From Actinomycetota bacterium (GTDB lineage: Bacteria; Actinomycetota; Acidimicrobiia; Acidimicrobiales; Ilumatobacteraceae): a stretch of DNA of 64,000 bases. This document shows positions 1 to 8,126 of the stretch, in pieces; within the stretch, counting starts at the first letter, position 1, and each line of letters opens with the position of its first letter. The notes under the pieces were generated by a model. It was not told where the DNA came from. It saw nothing but the letters and a program-made list of their open reading frames with translations, and did not search any database. Position numbers and translations under genes: made by a program. Where the stretch lies: assembly GCA_016871355.1 (NCBI GenBank), contig VFZC01000008.1, positions 32,874-96,873 of the forward strand, written 5' to 3'.

Positions 1-1
1 T

Positions 2-472
2 TTGACCGAGTGCGCATTGACGCCCGAGCTCGAGAAGAAACTCGTCGAGTCACACGGCGAATGCGTGTTCATGTGGGCCAACAGCCAGGGCGAACCGTTC
101 GGCGTCGTCATGTCGTACATGCCCAAGGACGGCAAGTTGTGGCTCACGGCGGCGGCCACGCGCAAGCGCATCCCGGCCCTGCGTCGCAATCCGCGTTCGG
201 CGATCTGCATCAACAGCACCGGCGGAAAGATGGGCGGCGGCAAGACCGTCACGTACAAGGGCAACACCTTCATTCATGAGGATCGCGCCACCAAGGATTG
301 GTTCTACCCCGAGTTCTCACGACGCCTGCGCCCCGACAACGAAACGGCCGCACTCGCGTTCCAGAAGTTCCTCGATTCTCCGCACCGCGTGATCATGGAA
401 TTCGTCCCCGATTACACGTTGAGTTTCGATGCCGCCCTCATGTGGGCTCGTTCACCAGAAGTCGTCCAGTAA
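2..472 (+). CDS. PPOX-fold (pyridoxamine oxidase-like) flavin/F420 protein, 5' end probably cut
   Basis: The visible 156 residues have the split-barrel look of the pyridoxamine 5'-phosphate oxidase family: a strand pair around residues 20-50 (FMWANSQGEPFGVVMSY), then RIPALRRNPRSAICI, the usual cofactor-phosphate segment of this fold. Members bind FMN, F420 or haem, and the substrate cannot be read from sequence. The only start inside the window is a TTG at base 2, with no room to see a ribosome site, so the true start is probably upstream. It lies 36 nt before the carotenoid oxygenase gene on the same strand and may share its transcript. The family call is fairly safe, but the specific enzyme is unknown. 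Confidence 0.6.
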   Translation: MTECALTPELEKKLVESHGECVFMWANSQGEPFGVVMSYMPKDGKLWLTAAATRKRIPALRRNPRSAICINSTGGKMGGGKTVTYKGNTFIHEDRATKDWFYPEFSRRLRPDNETAALAFQKFLDSPHRVIMEFVPDYTLSFDAALMWARSPEVVQ

Positions 473-508
473 GCCAAGCCCCGATACCAAAGACCTCAGG
501 AGATCCTC

Positions 509-1849
509 ATGTCGATGACCGAAGAAGTCCCCGCCCACCTCCAAGGCAACGGGCGCCCCGTTTTCGAAGAGCGCACGCTCACCGATCTGAAGGTGGTCGG
601 TTCGATCCCGGCCGAACTCGATGGTCGGTATCTCCGCAACGGTGCCAATCCGATCACGGGTATGAGCGACCACCCGTTCTTCGGTGACGGCATGATTCAC
701 GGTGTTCGCCTCCGCGACGGCAAAGCACAGTGGTATCGCAACCGCTACGTGCAGACACCCTTCATCAAAGACCCGTCCATCGACATCCTCGATCCGAACG
801 TCACACTCGACATGCGGTGCTCGAAGGCGAACACGCACATCGTCGGACACGCCGGCAAGATCCTCGCTCTCGAAGAGGGTCACTTCCCGTACGTACTCGA
901 CGGCGACCTCAACACCGTGGGTGCCACCGACTACCAGGGTGTGCTCAAGGGTCCGTTCACCGCACACCCCAAGATTTGTCCGACCACCGGTGAGATGCTC
1001 GCATTCGGTTACGCGCCGCTACCTCCGTACCTCACGTACTTGCGCGTGTCGGCCACCGGCGAATTGGTGCAGGTCGAACCCATCACGGTCACCGGACCCA
1101 CGATGATGCACGACTTCAACATCACCGAGAACTACGTGATCTTCATGGATCTCCCGGCGGTGTTCAATCTCGATCTCGCCCTCGAGGGCAAGATGCCCAT
1201 CGAGTGGAGTGACACCTACCCGGCCCGCCTCGGCGTGATGCCGCGTAACGGCAACGACTCACAGGTGAAGTGGTACGACGTCAACCCGTGCTACGTGTTC
1301 CATCCGATGAACAGCTACGAGGATGGCGACAAGATCGTTCTCGACGTGGCTCGCTTCGAGCACATCTGGAAGGCCGATGCGATGGACTTCCCGCCGCCGC
1401 TGCTGTGGCGCTGGGTCATCGACACGCGCACGGGCAAGGTCACCGAAGAGCAGATCGACGATCGCTCGGGTGAGTTCCCGCGCGTCAACGACGCGGTGAT
1501 CGGGAAGAAGCACCGCTTCGGTTACGAAATGTCGATGGGCAACGCTGGCTTCGGAGAAGTCGACGCCGGCGCCATCTTGAAGTACGACCGCCAGACCGGC
1601 TCGCGTACTTCGATCGAACTGGGCAAGGGACGGGTCTCGGGGGAGGCCGTGTTCGTTGCGTCGGCAGCAGCCAAGTCGGAGGACGACGGTTACTTGATGA
1701 CCTACGTCTACGACGCGGCAGCCGACACCAGTGAGTTCGTGATCTTCGACGCGCTCACCATGGCCGCCGATCCGATCGCGACCGTCCAATTGCCTCGGGT
1801 GCCGTTCGGCTTCCACGGCAGTTGGGTCCCGGCCTTCGTGGCCAACTGA
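509..1849 (+). CDS. carotenoid oxygenase family protein
   Basis: This is a 446-residue member of the carotenoid cleavage dioxygenase (RPE65-like) family, non-haem Fe(II) enzymes that split a C=C bond in carotenoids, apocarotenoids or stilbenes. The four expected iron-ligand histidines are visible: His153 (TAHPK), His201 (MMHDFN), His265 (FHPMN) and His436 (GFHGSW). Length is close to bacterial relatives (450-500). The ATG is preceded by a CAGGAG ribosome site 8 nt upstream. There is no signal peptide, so it is cytosolic. The downstream ABC transporter genes may import a substrate. Activity on lignostilbene-type aromatics rather than carotenoids is equally possible. Confidence 0.9.
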   Translation: MSMTEEVPAHLQGNGRPVFEERTLTDLKVVGSIPAELDGRYLRNGANPITGMSDHPFFGDGMIHGVRLRDGKAQWYRNRYVQTPFIKDPSIDILDPNVTLDMRCSKANTHIVGHAGKILALEEGHFPYVLDGDLNTVGATDYQGVLKGPFTAHPKICPTTGEMLAFGYAPLPPYLTYLRVSATGELVQVEPITVTGPTMMHDFNITENYVIFMDLPAVFNLDLALEGKMPIEWSDTYPARLGVMPRNGNDSQVKWYDVNPCYVFHPMNSYEDGDKIVLDVARFEHIWKADAMDFPPPLLWRWVIDTRTGKVTEEQIDDRSGEFPRVNDAVIGKKHRFGYEMSMGNAGFGEVDAGAILKYDRQTGSRTSIELGKGRVSGEAVFVASAAAKSEDDGYLMTYVYDAAADTSEFVIFDALTMAADPIATVQLPRVPFGFHGSWVPAFVAN

Positions 1850-1887
1850 ATCCGGCCGCACACGCGGCTCTCAACTAAGGGGGAAAC

Positions 1888-3219
1888 ATGAAGAGATCCA
1901 CGACAGTGGGCTCGCGGAGGTCGCGACTCGTTGCCGCGCTCATGGCGGGCAGTTTGATCATCGCCGCCTGCGGTGGTGACGACGACGGCGGCAGTTCCGA
2001 ACCGGCCGCCACTGAAGCACCGGCCCCGGCCGACTCAGTCGCTCCGGCCGAGCCCGCACCGGCTGATTCGTCGGCCCCGGCCGCTGAGGCTGGCCCGCCG
2101 ACCGGTCCCGAAATGATCGTCGGCATGGTGAACACCGAAGGCACTCCGGGTCTTGACTTCCCGGACATGCGCCGTTTCGCCGAAGCCGCGTTCGACTACC
2201 TGAACACGTCGGGTGGATTCGGCAATCGACCGGTGAAGTTCGAGTCGTGTGTGGCCAAGGGTTCGCCCGAGACGTCACAGGCGTGCGCTCAAGAACTCGT
2301 GGGCAAGGGTGTCGAACTCGTCCTTGTGGGTCTCGACCTGTTCCCCGATTACAAGACGTACGAAGCAGCCGGTGTGCCGGTGATCGGCATCCTGCCGATC
2401 CTTCCTGGTGACTACACCGCCAACGCGCTGTACCTCTCGGGTGGAACCGCCACCTCGGTGGGTCAGATGGCCACCGTCGCCAAGGAGAAGTTCAATGCGG
2501 CGTCGGTGGGAATCGTGAGCGCCGACAACGCGGGAGCCAACCAGGTGGCGGCCGGCCTCGAAGCCGCGCTCACCAAGGCCGGCATCACGTTCAAGACCGT
2601 CAAGGGTGGCGACAACGAAACCGACGCGGGTTACCAGGGTCTGATGCGTGAAGCATCGAAGGACAACCCCGATCTGTTGATCTCGCTGTACTCGGACGCG
2701 GGCTGCATCGGCACCATGCGTGGCTACGCCACGCTCGGTCTCGACGTTCCGGTTATCACCACCGGCATCTGTGCCGACGATGACGTGATTAGTGTCGTCG
2801 GTGATGAGGCCACCAACTGGTATTTCCAGGGTGTCGGCAAGGACACCGAGACGCCCGAGCGGACCTTGCTACGCAAGATCCTTGCTCCGGTGATCGGCGT
2901 GGGCGAGGATGAAGTGAGGGCCAACGGCCTCGGACTCGGCGGCCTTGGCTACGTCCTTGTCATGTCGTTGCGCGACTACGCGAACCAGATGGTGGCGGCC
3001 GGAACCGAAATGACCGGCTCGAACTTGTTCGACTTCTTGAAGAACTCGACCGGCCTCTTCTTGCTCGGCGGTGAGACACCCATCGAGTGTGGTGCAGTGG
3101 CCGCCTACAGCTCGGTCTGTGCGTTCACTTCTCCGTGGGCGTATTACGGCGGTGATGGCAAGGTTGTTCCTCAGGAGGAGCCCTTCTATCTCGTCGACAG
3201 CAAGAAGTATTTGCCCTGA
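1888..3219 (+). CDS. ABC transporter substrate-binding lipoprotein, LivJ/LivK type
   Basis: A 443-residue exported lipoprotein. Residues 1-29 form a signal peptide with a lipobox ending at LIIAAC, followed by an acidic, glycine-rich stretch and a Pro/Ala/Ser linker to about residue 70. The remainder is a type I periplasmic binding fold (MIVGMVNTEG, then PDMRRFAEAAFDYLN), as in Leu/Ile/Val and aromatic-acid binding proteins. It sits 45 nt before a fused LivH-LivM permease, so the pair should form one uptake system. The ligand is not predictable. In this family it may be a branched amino acid, an amide, urea or an aromatic acid. Confidence 0.88.
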   Translation: MKRSTTVGSRRSRLVAALMAGSLIIAACGGDDDGGSSEPAATEAPAPADSVAPAEPAPADSSAPAAEAGPPTGPEMIVGMVNTEGTPGLDFPDMRRFAEAAFDYLNTSGGFGNRPVKFESCVAKGSPETSQACAQELVGKGVELVLVGLDLFPDYKTYEAAGVPVIGILPILPGDYTANALYLSGGTATSVGQMATVAKEKFNAASVGIVSADNAGANQVAAGLEAALTKAGITFKTVKGGDNETDAGYQGLMREASKDNPDLLISLYSDAGCIGTMRGYATLGLDVPVITTGICADDDVISVVGDEATNWYFQGVGKDTETPERTLLRKILAPVIGVGEDEVRANGLGLGGLGYVLVMSLRDYANQMVAAGTEMTGSNLFDFLKNSTGLFLLGGETPIECGAVAAYSSVCAFTSPWAYYGGDGKVVPQEEPFYLVDSKKYLP

Positions 3220-3264
3220 TTAGCGCGAACCGCTGCCGGGCAACGAAGAAGGGATGGACACCAC

Positions 3265-5247
3265 GTGACTGACTATCTCTTCTATTTGTTGCTCGGTAGC
3301 GGCGCCGGGGCGATCATCGCCGCGTTCGGCCTTGGCTTGGTGGTCACGTACCAGGGCTCCGGGGTCGTGAACTTCGCCTACGGCGCGGTGGCGATGTGGA
3401 GCGCGTACACGTACGCCGAATTGCGTAACGGCGCATACATCTTCCCGATTCCGGGTCTTCCTGATCGGTATCACTTCGGCGACGACGTGGGTTATCGCTG
3501 GGCGATGATCCTCGCGCTGCTCACCGCGGTGCTCATGAGCTTGTTGCTGTATGCACTGGTGTTCAAACCATTGCGAAGAGCGCCGGCTCTCGCCAACGTG
3601 GTGGCCAGTATCGGTCTCATCATCGTCTTCATTAGTCTCATCGAGCGGCGGTTCGAAGACATGACCGCAATTCGCGTGGCGTCGATATTGCCGCGTGAGC
3701 CCGTCACGATCACCGGGGATCTCACCATCCCCCGCGACGGTTTGTGGTTAGCCGTCATTGCCCTCGTCCTCACGGCCGCACTGTGGGCGGCCGGTAAGTT
3801 CCTTCGCGTGGGCTTAGCCACCAAGGCGGCGGCCGAAAACGAAAAGGGTGCAGTTCTCCTCGGATACTCGCCTGATTTTCTTGCCGGCCTCGGTGGCGTC
3901 GTCGCCTCGGTCGTCGGCGCCATCATCGCCATCCTCGCTTCGCCCATGATCCAATTGAACCCGAGCATCTTCACGTTCGGCTTCCTCATCCCGGCTCTCG
4001 GCGCCGCTCTCATCGGACGTTTCCGCCTGTTCTGGCCGACTCTCATCACGGGTCTTCTCATCGGCATGGTGCAGTCGATGTTCACCAAACTTCAGAACGA
4101 CGTGAGTTGGTGGCCCGAGTACGGCGCGCGCGAGGGTCTGCCGTTCCTGATCATCATCGTCACGATGGTGGTCCTTGGTGAACGACTTCCCGAACGAGGT
4201 GCGGTCAACAACTGGCGTCTGCCGTCAGTTCCAAAAGCCAAAATCAGCGTCTTCTCGGTCGGAGTGCCGTTCGTCTTGGTGATCGCTGGCGTGGTGCTCC
4301 TCGGACCGCTGTGGCGAGCCGCGCTCATGACCACGATGGTTGCTGCCGTGTTGGCGCTGTCGCTGGTTGTGCTCACCGGCTTCGGTGGTCAGACGTCGTT
4401 GGCGCAGATGGCCTTCGCGGGTCTGGCCGGCTTTCTTCTGTCCAAGTTCGCAACGCAATACGACATCCCGTTCCCGTTGGCGCCGGTTCTGGCTGCGCTC
4501 GGCGCGACGGTGCTCGGATTGCTCGTCGGTCTGCCAGCGCTCCGGGTGCGGGGCACCAACTTGGCCATCGTCACGTTGGCGGGTGGTGTGACGATCGCCG
4601 AGTTCGTGTTCAAGAACCCGAGCCTCATCGGTGACATCGAGAGTGGCGGCGCGAAGGTGCCCAACCCGGCCCTCGGTGACTGGGACTTTGGGTTGGTGTT
4701 CGGAACCAAGACGTCGCGCCCGATCTTCGGGATCTTCCTCGCTTGCATCCTCTTGGTGCTCGCACTTCTCGTCGCCAATGTGCGTCGTTCGAGTTCGGGT
4801 CGCATCATGTTGGCGGTGCGCGGTAACGAGCGTGCGGCAGCAGCCATCGGCATCAACGTCACGGGCGTCAAGATGCTCACGTTCGGTCTCTCGTCTTTCA
4901 TCGCCGGTGTGGGCGGAACTCTCATCGCCTACCGCTTCGGAGCGGTGTCCGATCTTTCGTACGGCACCATGGCATCGCTCACCGCATTGTCGGTTGCGTA
5001 CCTGGGTGGCATCACCAGCGTGAGCGGCGCGATCACGGCCGGAATCACCGCCACCGCGGGTATCGCCTTCTACGGAATGTCGGAGGTGATCGGTTCACTC
5101 GGAACCTGGGAAGCCTTCATCGGTGGTGTGCTGTTGATCTTCACGGCCATCGCCAATCCCGAAGGAATCGCCGGTGCGATTCGTCAACAGACGGCGATGG
5201 CCAAGGCCAAGAAGGAACGCGAGAAGGCGGCGGCCGCCGCGAGTTGA
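3265..5247 (+). CDS. fused LivH-LivM branched-chain amino acid-type ABC permease
   Basis: At 660 residues this is two permeases joined. The first half (about 1-300) matches LivH with multiple membrane helices. The second half (about 310-640) matches LivM, including the GFGGQTSLAQMAF segment typical of its amino-terminal part. Both halves would sit in the inner membrane and form the translocation path for the upstream lipoprotein. The GTG start has a GAAGAAGGG ribosome site 11 nt before it. The next gene is on the opposite strand, so the usual LivG and LivF ATPases are absent here and must be encoded elsewhere, if this transporter works. Confidence 0.9.
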   Translation: MTDYLFYLLLGSGAGAIIAAFGLGLVVTYQGSGVVNFAYGAVAMWSAYTYAELRNGAYIFPIPGLPDRYHFGDDVGYRWAMILALLTAVLMSLLLYALVFKPLRRAPALANVVASIGLIIVFISLIERRFEDMTAIRVASILPREPVTITGDLTIPRDGLWLAVIALVLTAALWAAGKFLRVGLATKAAAENEKGAVLLGYSPDFLAGLGGVVASVVGAIIAILASPMIQLNPSIFTFGFLIPALGAALIGRFRLFWPTLITGLLIGMVQSMFTKLQNDVSWWPEYGAREGLPFLIIIVTMVVLGERLPERGAVNNWRLPSVPKAKISVFSVGVPFVLVIAGVVLLGPLWRAALMTTMVAAVLALSLVVLTGFGGQTSLAQMAFAGLAGFLLSKFATQYDIPFPLAPVLAALGATVLGLLVGLPALRVRGTNLAIVTLAGGVTIAEFVFKNPSLIGDIESGGAKVPNPALGDWDFGLVFGTKTSRPIFGIFLACILLVLALLVANVRRSSSGRIMLAVRGNERAAAAIGINVTGVKMLTFGLSSFIAGVGGTLIAYRFGAVSDLSYGTMASLTALSVAYLGGITSVSGAITAGITATAGIAFYGMSEVIGSLGTWEAFIGGVLLIFTAIANPEGIAGAIRQQTAMAKAKKEREKAAAAAS

Positions 5248-5257
5248 TACTCGCCCA

Positions 5258-5680
5258 TCAACTGCGCGAGCGCCAGATGTCTTCCGACCACAGGCTGCGC
5301 AATTCGCCGGCGATGAAATCACTCGTCCAGCGCACCATGTCGGCCCACGGAAACTCGGCGCTGGCCATCTCGGTGAACGCCATGCCAGCCAGGATCAGTT
5401 CGGCGTCTTCGATGTGCACCACGAAACCGCGGGCCGGTTGATCGCGATCGCTCGCTGACAACGGATCGGCTTCGGTCATTCCGAAGCTCTCGTCGGGCCA
5501 CAATTCTTCGATGCGTCCTTCGAGCGCCATGATCTCGTCGAGTCGCCAGGATCGAGCACCCCAACCGGTGTCTTCTCCGCCGAACATCACCAACTGATCG
5601 CTCATGATCCCCAGGATCTGGCGGATCGCTGACGCGGCGTCACGTTCGAGTTGCATCACCCGGGGTTCGGTGAGGGCCAT
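5258..5680 (-). CDS. hypothetical protein, 140 aa
   Basis: I do not recognise this family. The protein is acidic and soluble with no membrane helix or signal peptide. It opens with a helical run (MALTEPRVMQLERDAASAI) and is rich in Trp, Glu and Asp toward the end (FPWADMVRWTSDF). The chosen ATG at 5680 gives a compact protein; the longer open frame to 6034 runs through the divergent gene and is unlikely. It converges on the LivHM gene with a 10-nt gap and is transcribed away from the lipoprotein gene at 5760. No close motif gives a function. Confidence 0.6.
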   Translation of the reverse strand: MALTEPRVMQLERDAASAIRQILGIMSDQLVMFGGEDTGWGARSWRLDEIMALEGRIEELWPDESFGMTEADPLSASDRDQPARGFVVHIEDAELILAGMAFTEMASAEFPWADMVRWTSDFIAGELRSLWSEDIWRSRS

Positions 5681-5759
5681 ACGTGAGTTTCTCAGAGATC
5701 GATCGGCTGGGACGAACGGCCCATTCACCGTCAAGACGAGGTGACGACAATCTCGCCTC

Positions 5760-6380
5760 ATGAAGACGCAACGACTGGTGCTGATGGTGGTGACAGTGGT
5801 CGTGCTGGCCAACTGTGGAGGTTCGTCAGCCGAACCGATCGGACGAATCGATCCGGTGTCGGACCAACCCCGACCGGCCATCGGGTCGGAGTGGGATTCG
5901 CGAGCCGCGACGACATTGCCCCGGTCGCTGGTCGACGAGCCGATCGTCGACGAGATGGTTGTCGTGGAGTGGGGTTTCGCCGAGTTGATGGCTAGGCGAA
6001 TCGAATGCAGCCGCGACCCCTGGAGTTGCGACATCGACGAACTGGCCGTGGCCGAGTCGCCGGCCCATCGTGACCTCGACGAGGTCTTCCAGCGGCGTCG
6101 CCGTTACGGCATCACGGCCTCGATGAAGGGCTCGTTGGTCTACGAGGTCGAAGGCATCGACGAGATCGCGCCCGATCTGGCTCATGTGTCGGTGTGCATC
6201 AACGACGACGTGGTGCTCACGATGAGAGTCCCCGGTGGTGGACCGCCCGCGATCTTCGACGAGTCGGTCTCGAGTTATCGCATGGTCTTCGTGACCCAGC
6301 GAACGACGACGGGTTGGCGCTGGGTCGAGTTCGAGACGATCAACCGAGTCATGGGAGCGGATCTGTGCGACGAAGTATGA
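5760..6380 (+). CDS. putative lipoprotein of unknown function
   Basis: A 206-residue protein with a short hydrophobic signal (MKTQRLVLMVVTVVVLANC) and a lipobox cysteine at residue 19, so it is probably anchored outside the membrane. The mature part is acidic and holds a pair of cysteines around residues 83 and 89 (IECSRDPWSCD). I do not recognise a domain; the alpha+beta appearance (DEVFQRRRRYGITASMKG, later VSSYRMVFVTQ) recalls small NTF2-like or SnoaL-like extracytoplasmic domains, but this is a guess. A CAATCT box 6 nt before the ATG suggests a leaderless message. It overlaps the next gene by 4 nt, so the two are translationally coupled. Confidence 0.65.
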   Translation: MKTQRLVLMVVTVVVLANCGGSSAEPIGRIDPVSDQPRPAIGSEWDSRAATTLPRSLVDEPIVDEMVVVEWGFAELMARRIECSRDPWSCDIDELAVAESPAHRDLDEVFQRRRRYGITASMKGSLVYEVEGIDEIAPDLAHVSVCINDDVVLTMRVPGGGPPAIFDESVSSYRMVFVTQRTTTGWRWVEFETINRVMGADLCDEV

Positions 6381-7207
6381 GCACATGGTTATGGGCCTCG
6401 GTGGCCGGAGCGCTGACGATCTTCGTCCCGCTGGCCAACAGCGCGAACGCGGGAGAGGATGCGTGGGCTGGTTCGGGTGACGGTCAGATTTGGGCTGGTG
6501 TGCAGACCGGGACCCCCGAGTCAGCCGGATCGTGGAACGGGGTGGCGTGTTCGTGGACGTTGGAGACCGCGTACGACTCGAGTGTTGGCAGCGGATCCAC
6601 CGCACCGATCACGATGGAGATCGACGGCATCGAGTACGTGCTCTACACGCGCACGTGCGGTTCGTCGTGGTCGTCGGTGTGGGTTCCGCAGATCTCCGAA
6701 GCCCAACTGGGGCAACAGGCATCGGCGTTGGTTCGCGCGAGCATTCCGGCGCCGCAATTGCAGATGGCTCCCAACCCGAACTCGGCCGTTGTTCTCGTGT
6801 CCACGTGGTTCTGGGCCGACTCCACGTGGTGGCGTCCGGTGTCGGCGACGGCCTGGATTCCGACACCTGACGGCGTGATCTGGGCCACCGCCACGGCGAT
6901 CCCGTCCACGATCACGTTCGCAACCGAGGACTCGGTGGTGAATTCGGCGATCACCGAATCGGTCACGTGTGTCGGGCCCGGTCCGGATTGGAACCTCGGG
7001 TGGGGCGACGATCTTGATTCGCCGTGCTCGTACGAGTACCGACACGCGTCAACTGCTCACCCGAGTGGTCGCTTCGACGCACGAGTATCGGTCGATTGGT
7101 CGATCGAGTGGACGTCGAGCAGCGGCGCGGGCGGTTCGTTACCGAGTTGGACATCGACCACGTCGATGTTGGTCAGGGTGCAGGAACTACACGCGCTGGT
7201 TCGTTGA
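6377..7207 (+). CDS. secreted protein of unknown function
   Basis: The protein has 276 residues with a cleavable signal peptide (MSTWLWASVAGALTIFVPLANSA, likely cut after ANA). The mature part is rich in Trp, Ser and Thr, with few charged residues and several cysteines (VACSWT, RTCGSSW, VTCVGPG, SPCSYEY), consistent with a disulfide-bonded beta-rich extracellular domain. I do not know the family. The ATG overlaps the stop of the preceding lipoprotein gene (ATGA), which fixes the start and argues for a joint function at the cell surface. The 3' end overlaps the convergent EamA gene by 35 nt. Confidence 0.65.
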   Translation: MSTWLWASVAGALTIFVPLANSANAGEDAWAGSGDGQIWAGVQTGTPESAGSWNGVACSWTLETAYDSSVGSGSTAPITMEIDGIEYVLYTRTCGSSWSSVWVPQISEAQLGQQASALVRASIPAPQLQMAPNPNSAVVLVSTWFWADSTWWRPVSATAWIPTPDGVIWATATAIPSTITFATEDSVVNSAITESVTCVGPGPDWNLGWGDDLDSPCSYEYRHASTAHPSGRFDARVSVDWSIEWTSSSGAGGSLPSWTSTTSMLVRVQELHALVR

Positions 7208-8114
7208 TCTTCGGAACCTTCTGTGACCAGATGACTCCGACGATCACGAGAACCGCGCCGAGGATCTGAATGGGCACGAGTGACTCGTCGAGAATCAACA
7301 CGACCCAGATCAAGGTGAGCACGGGCTCGGTCGCCGCGACGAGGGCCGCGGGTGCCGGACCGAGATGCTTCACCCCGAGGAAGAAGGCCGTTCCGGAGAT
7401 CACGGTGCTGACCACACCGAGAGCGATCATCGACCACACGTATTTCGGACCAGACGGTGCTTCGACGCCGCCGGCGCCGAGCGCGAAGATCGCCGCCAGG
7501 AGGAACGACCCGGTGAGTCCCCACGCGGCGGCCACGAATCCGTCACCGCTGTTGTGGTGGGACCCGTCGTCGGTTGGTTCGGTGGCCACGATGCGTTCGC
7601 TGAAGAGGATGTAGCACGCATAGAGAAACGCGTTACCGAGCGTGATGATCATGCCGATCACGGCCGAGTCACCGGCACCGTCGACCACCTCGGGAACGGT
7701 GAACGCGATTCCGAGCAGGGTGATGAAGACCGCCCACCACATGTGGCGAGTCGTGGGCTTGCCCATGGCTCGTGCACCGATCGCGACCATGGCGGGGTAC
7801 GTGTAGCAGATCACGATGTACAGAGCGCCGGGAAGGCGATCGAGCGAGGCGAACGCCAAGTAGGCAAGCAGACCGAACACCACACCGGCCGCGAATCGCG
7901 GGCGCCAATCGACGGCGAGAGGGGATGGTCCGAACCCACTCGCGCGACGAATCGCGACGACGGCCCACGCGACCGGCGCCGCGATGGCGAAACGCCAGAA
8001 GAGAACGTCGGTGGTGCCGAGTTGTTCGAGAATGTTCTTGCCGAAGACGGTGAAAAGGGAATAGGCGAGTGCACTCACCAACATCCACGCGATTCCCCGT
8101 TGTTTGGCCGACAC
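7173..8114 (-). CDS. EamA/DMT family membrane transporter
   Basis: A 313-residue integral membrane protein with about ten predicted helices in two similar halves, the layout of the drug/metabolite transporter superfamily (EamA repeats). The amino-terminal segment MLVSALAYSLFTVFGKNIL and the C-terminal LVAATEPVLTLIWVVLIL are typical. Such proteins export amino acids, metabolites or drugs; the cargo is unknown. It starts with GTG 12 nt after the GGDEF gene on the same strand, so the two are probably co-transcribed. An acidic, Gly/Asp-rich loop (ATEPTDDGSHHNSGDG) separates the two halves. Confidence 0.85.
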   Translation of the reverse strand: MSAKQRGIAWMLVSALAYSLFTVFGKNILEQLGTTDVLFWRFAIAAPVAWAVVAIRRASGFGPSPLAVDWRPRFAAGVVFGLLAYLAFASLDRLPGALYIVICYTYPAMVAIGARAMGKPTTRHMWWAVFITLLGIAFTVPEVVDGAGDSAVIGMIITLGNAFLYACYILFSERIVATEPTDDGSHHNSGDGFVAAAWGLTGSFLLAAIFALGAGGVEAPSGPKYVWSMIALGVVSTVISGTAFFLGVKHLGPAPAALVAATEPVLTLIWVVLILDESLVPIQILGAVLVIVGVIWSQKVPKINEPARVVPAP

Positions 8115-8126
8115 GAGAGAAAGACG

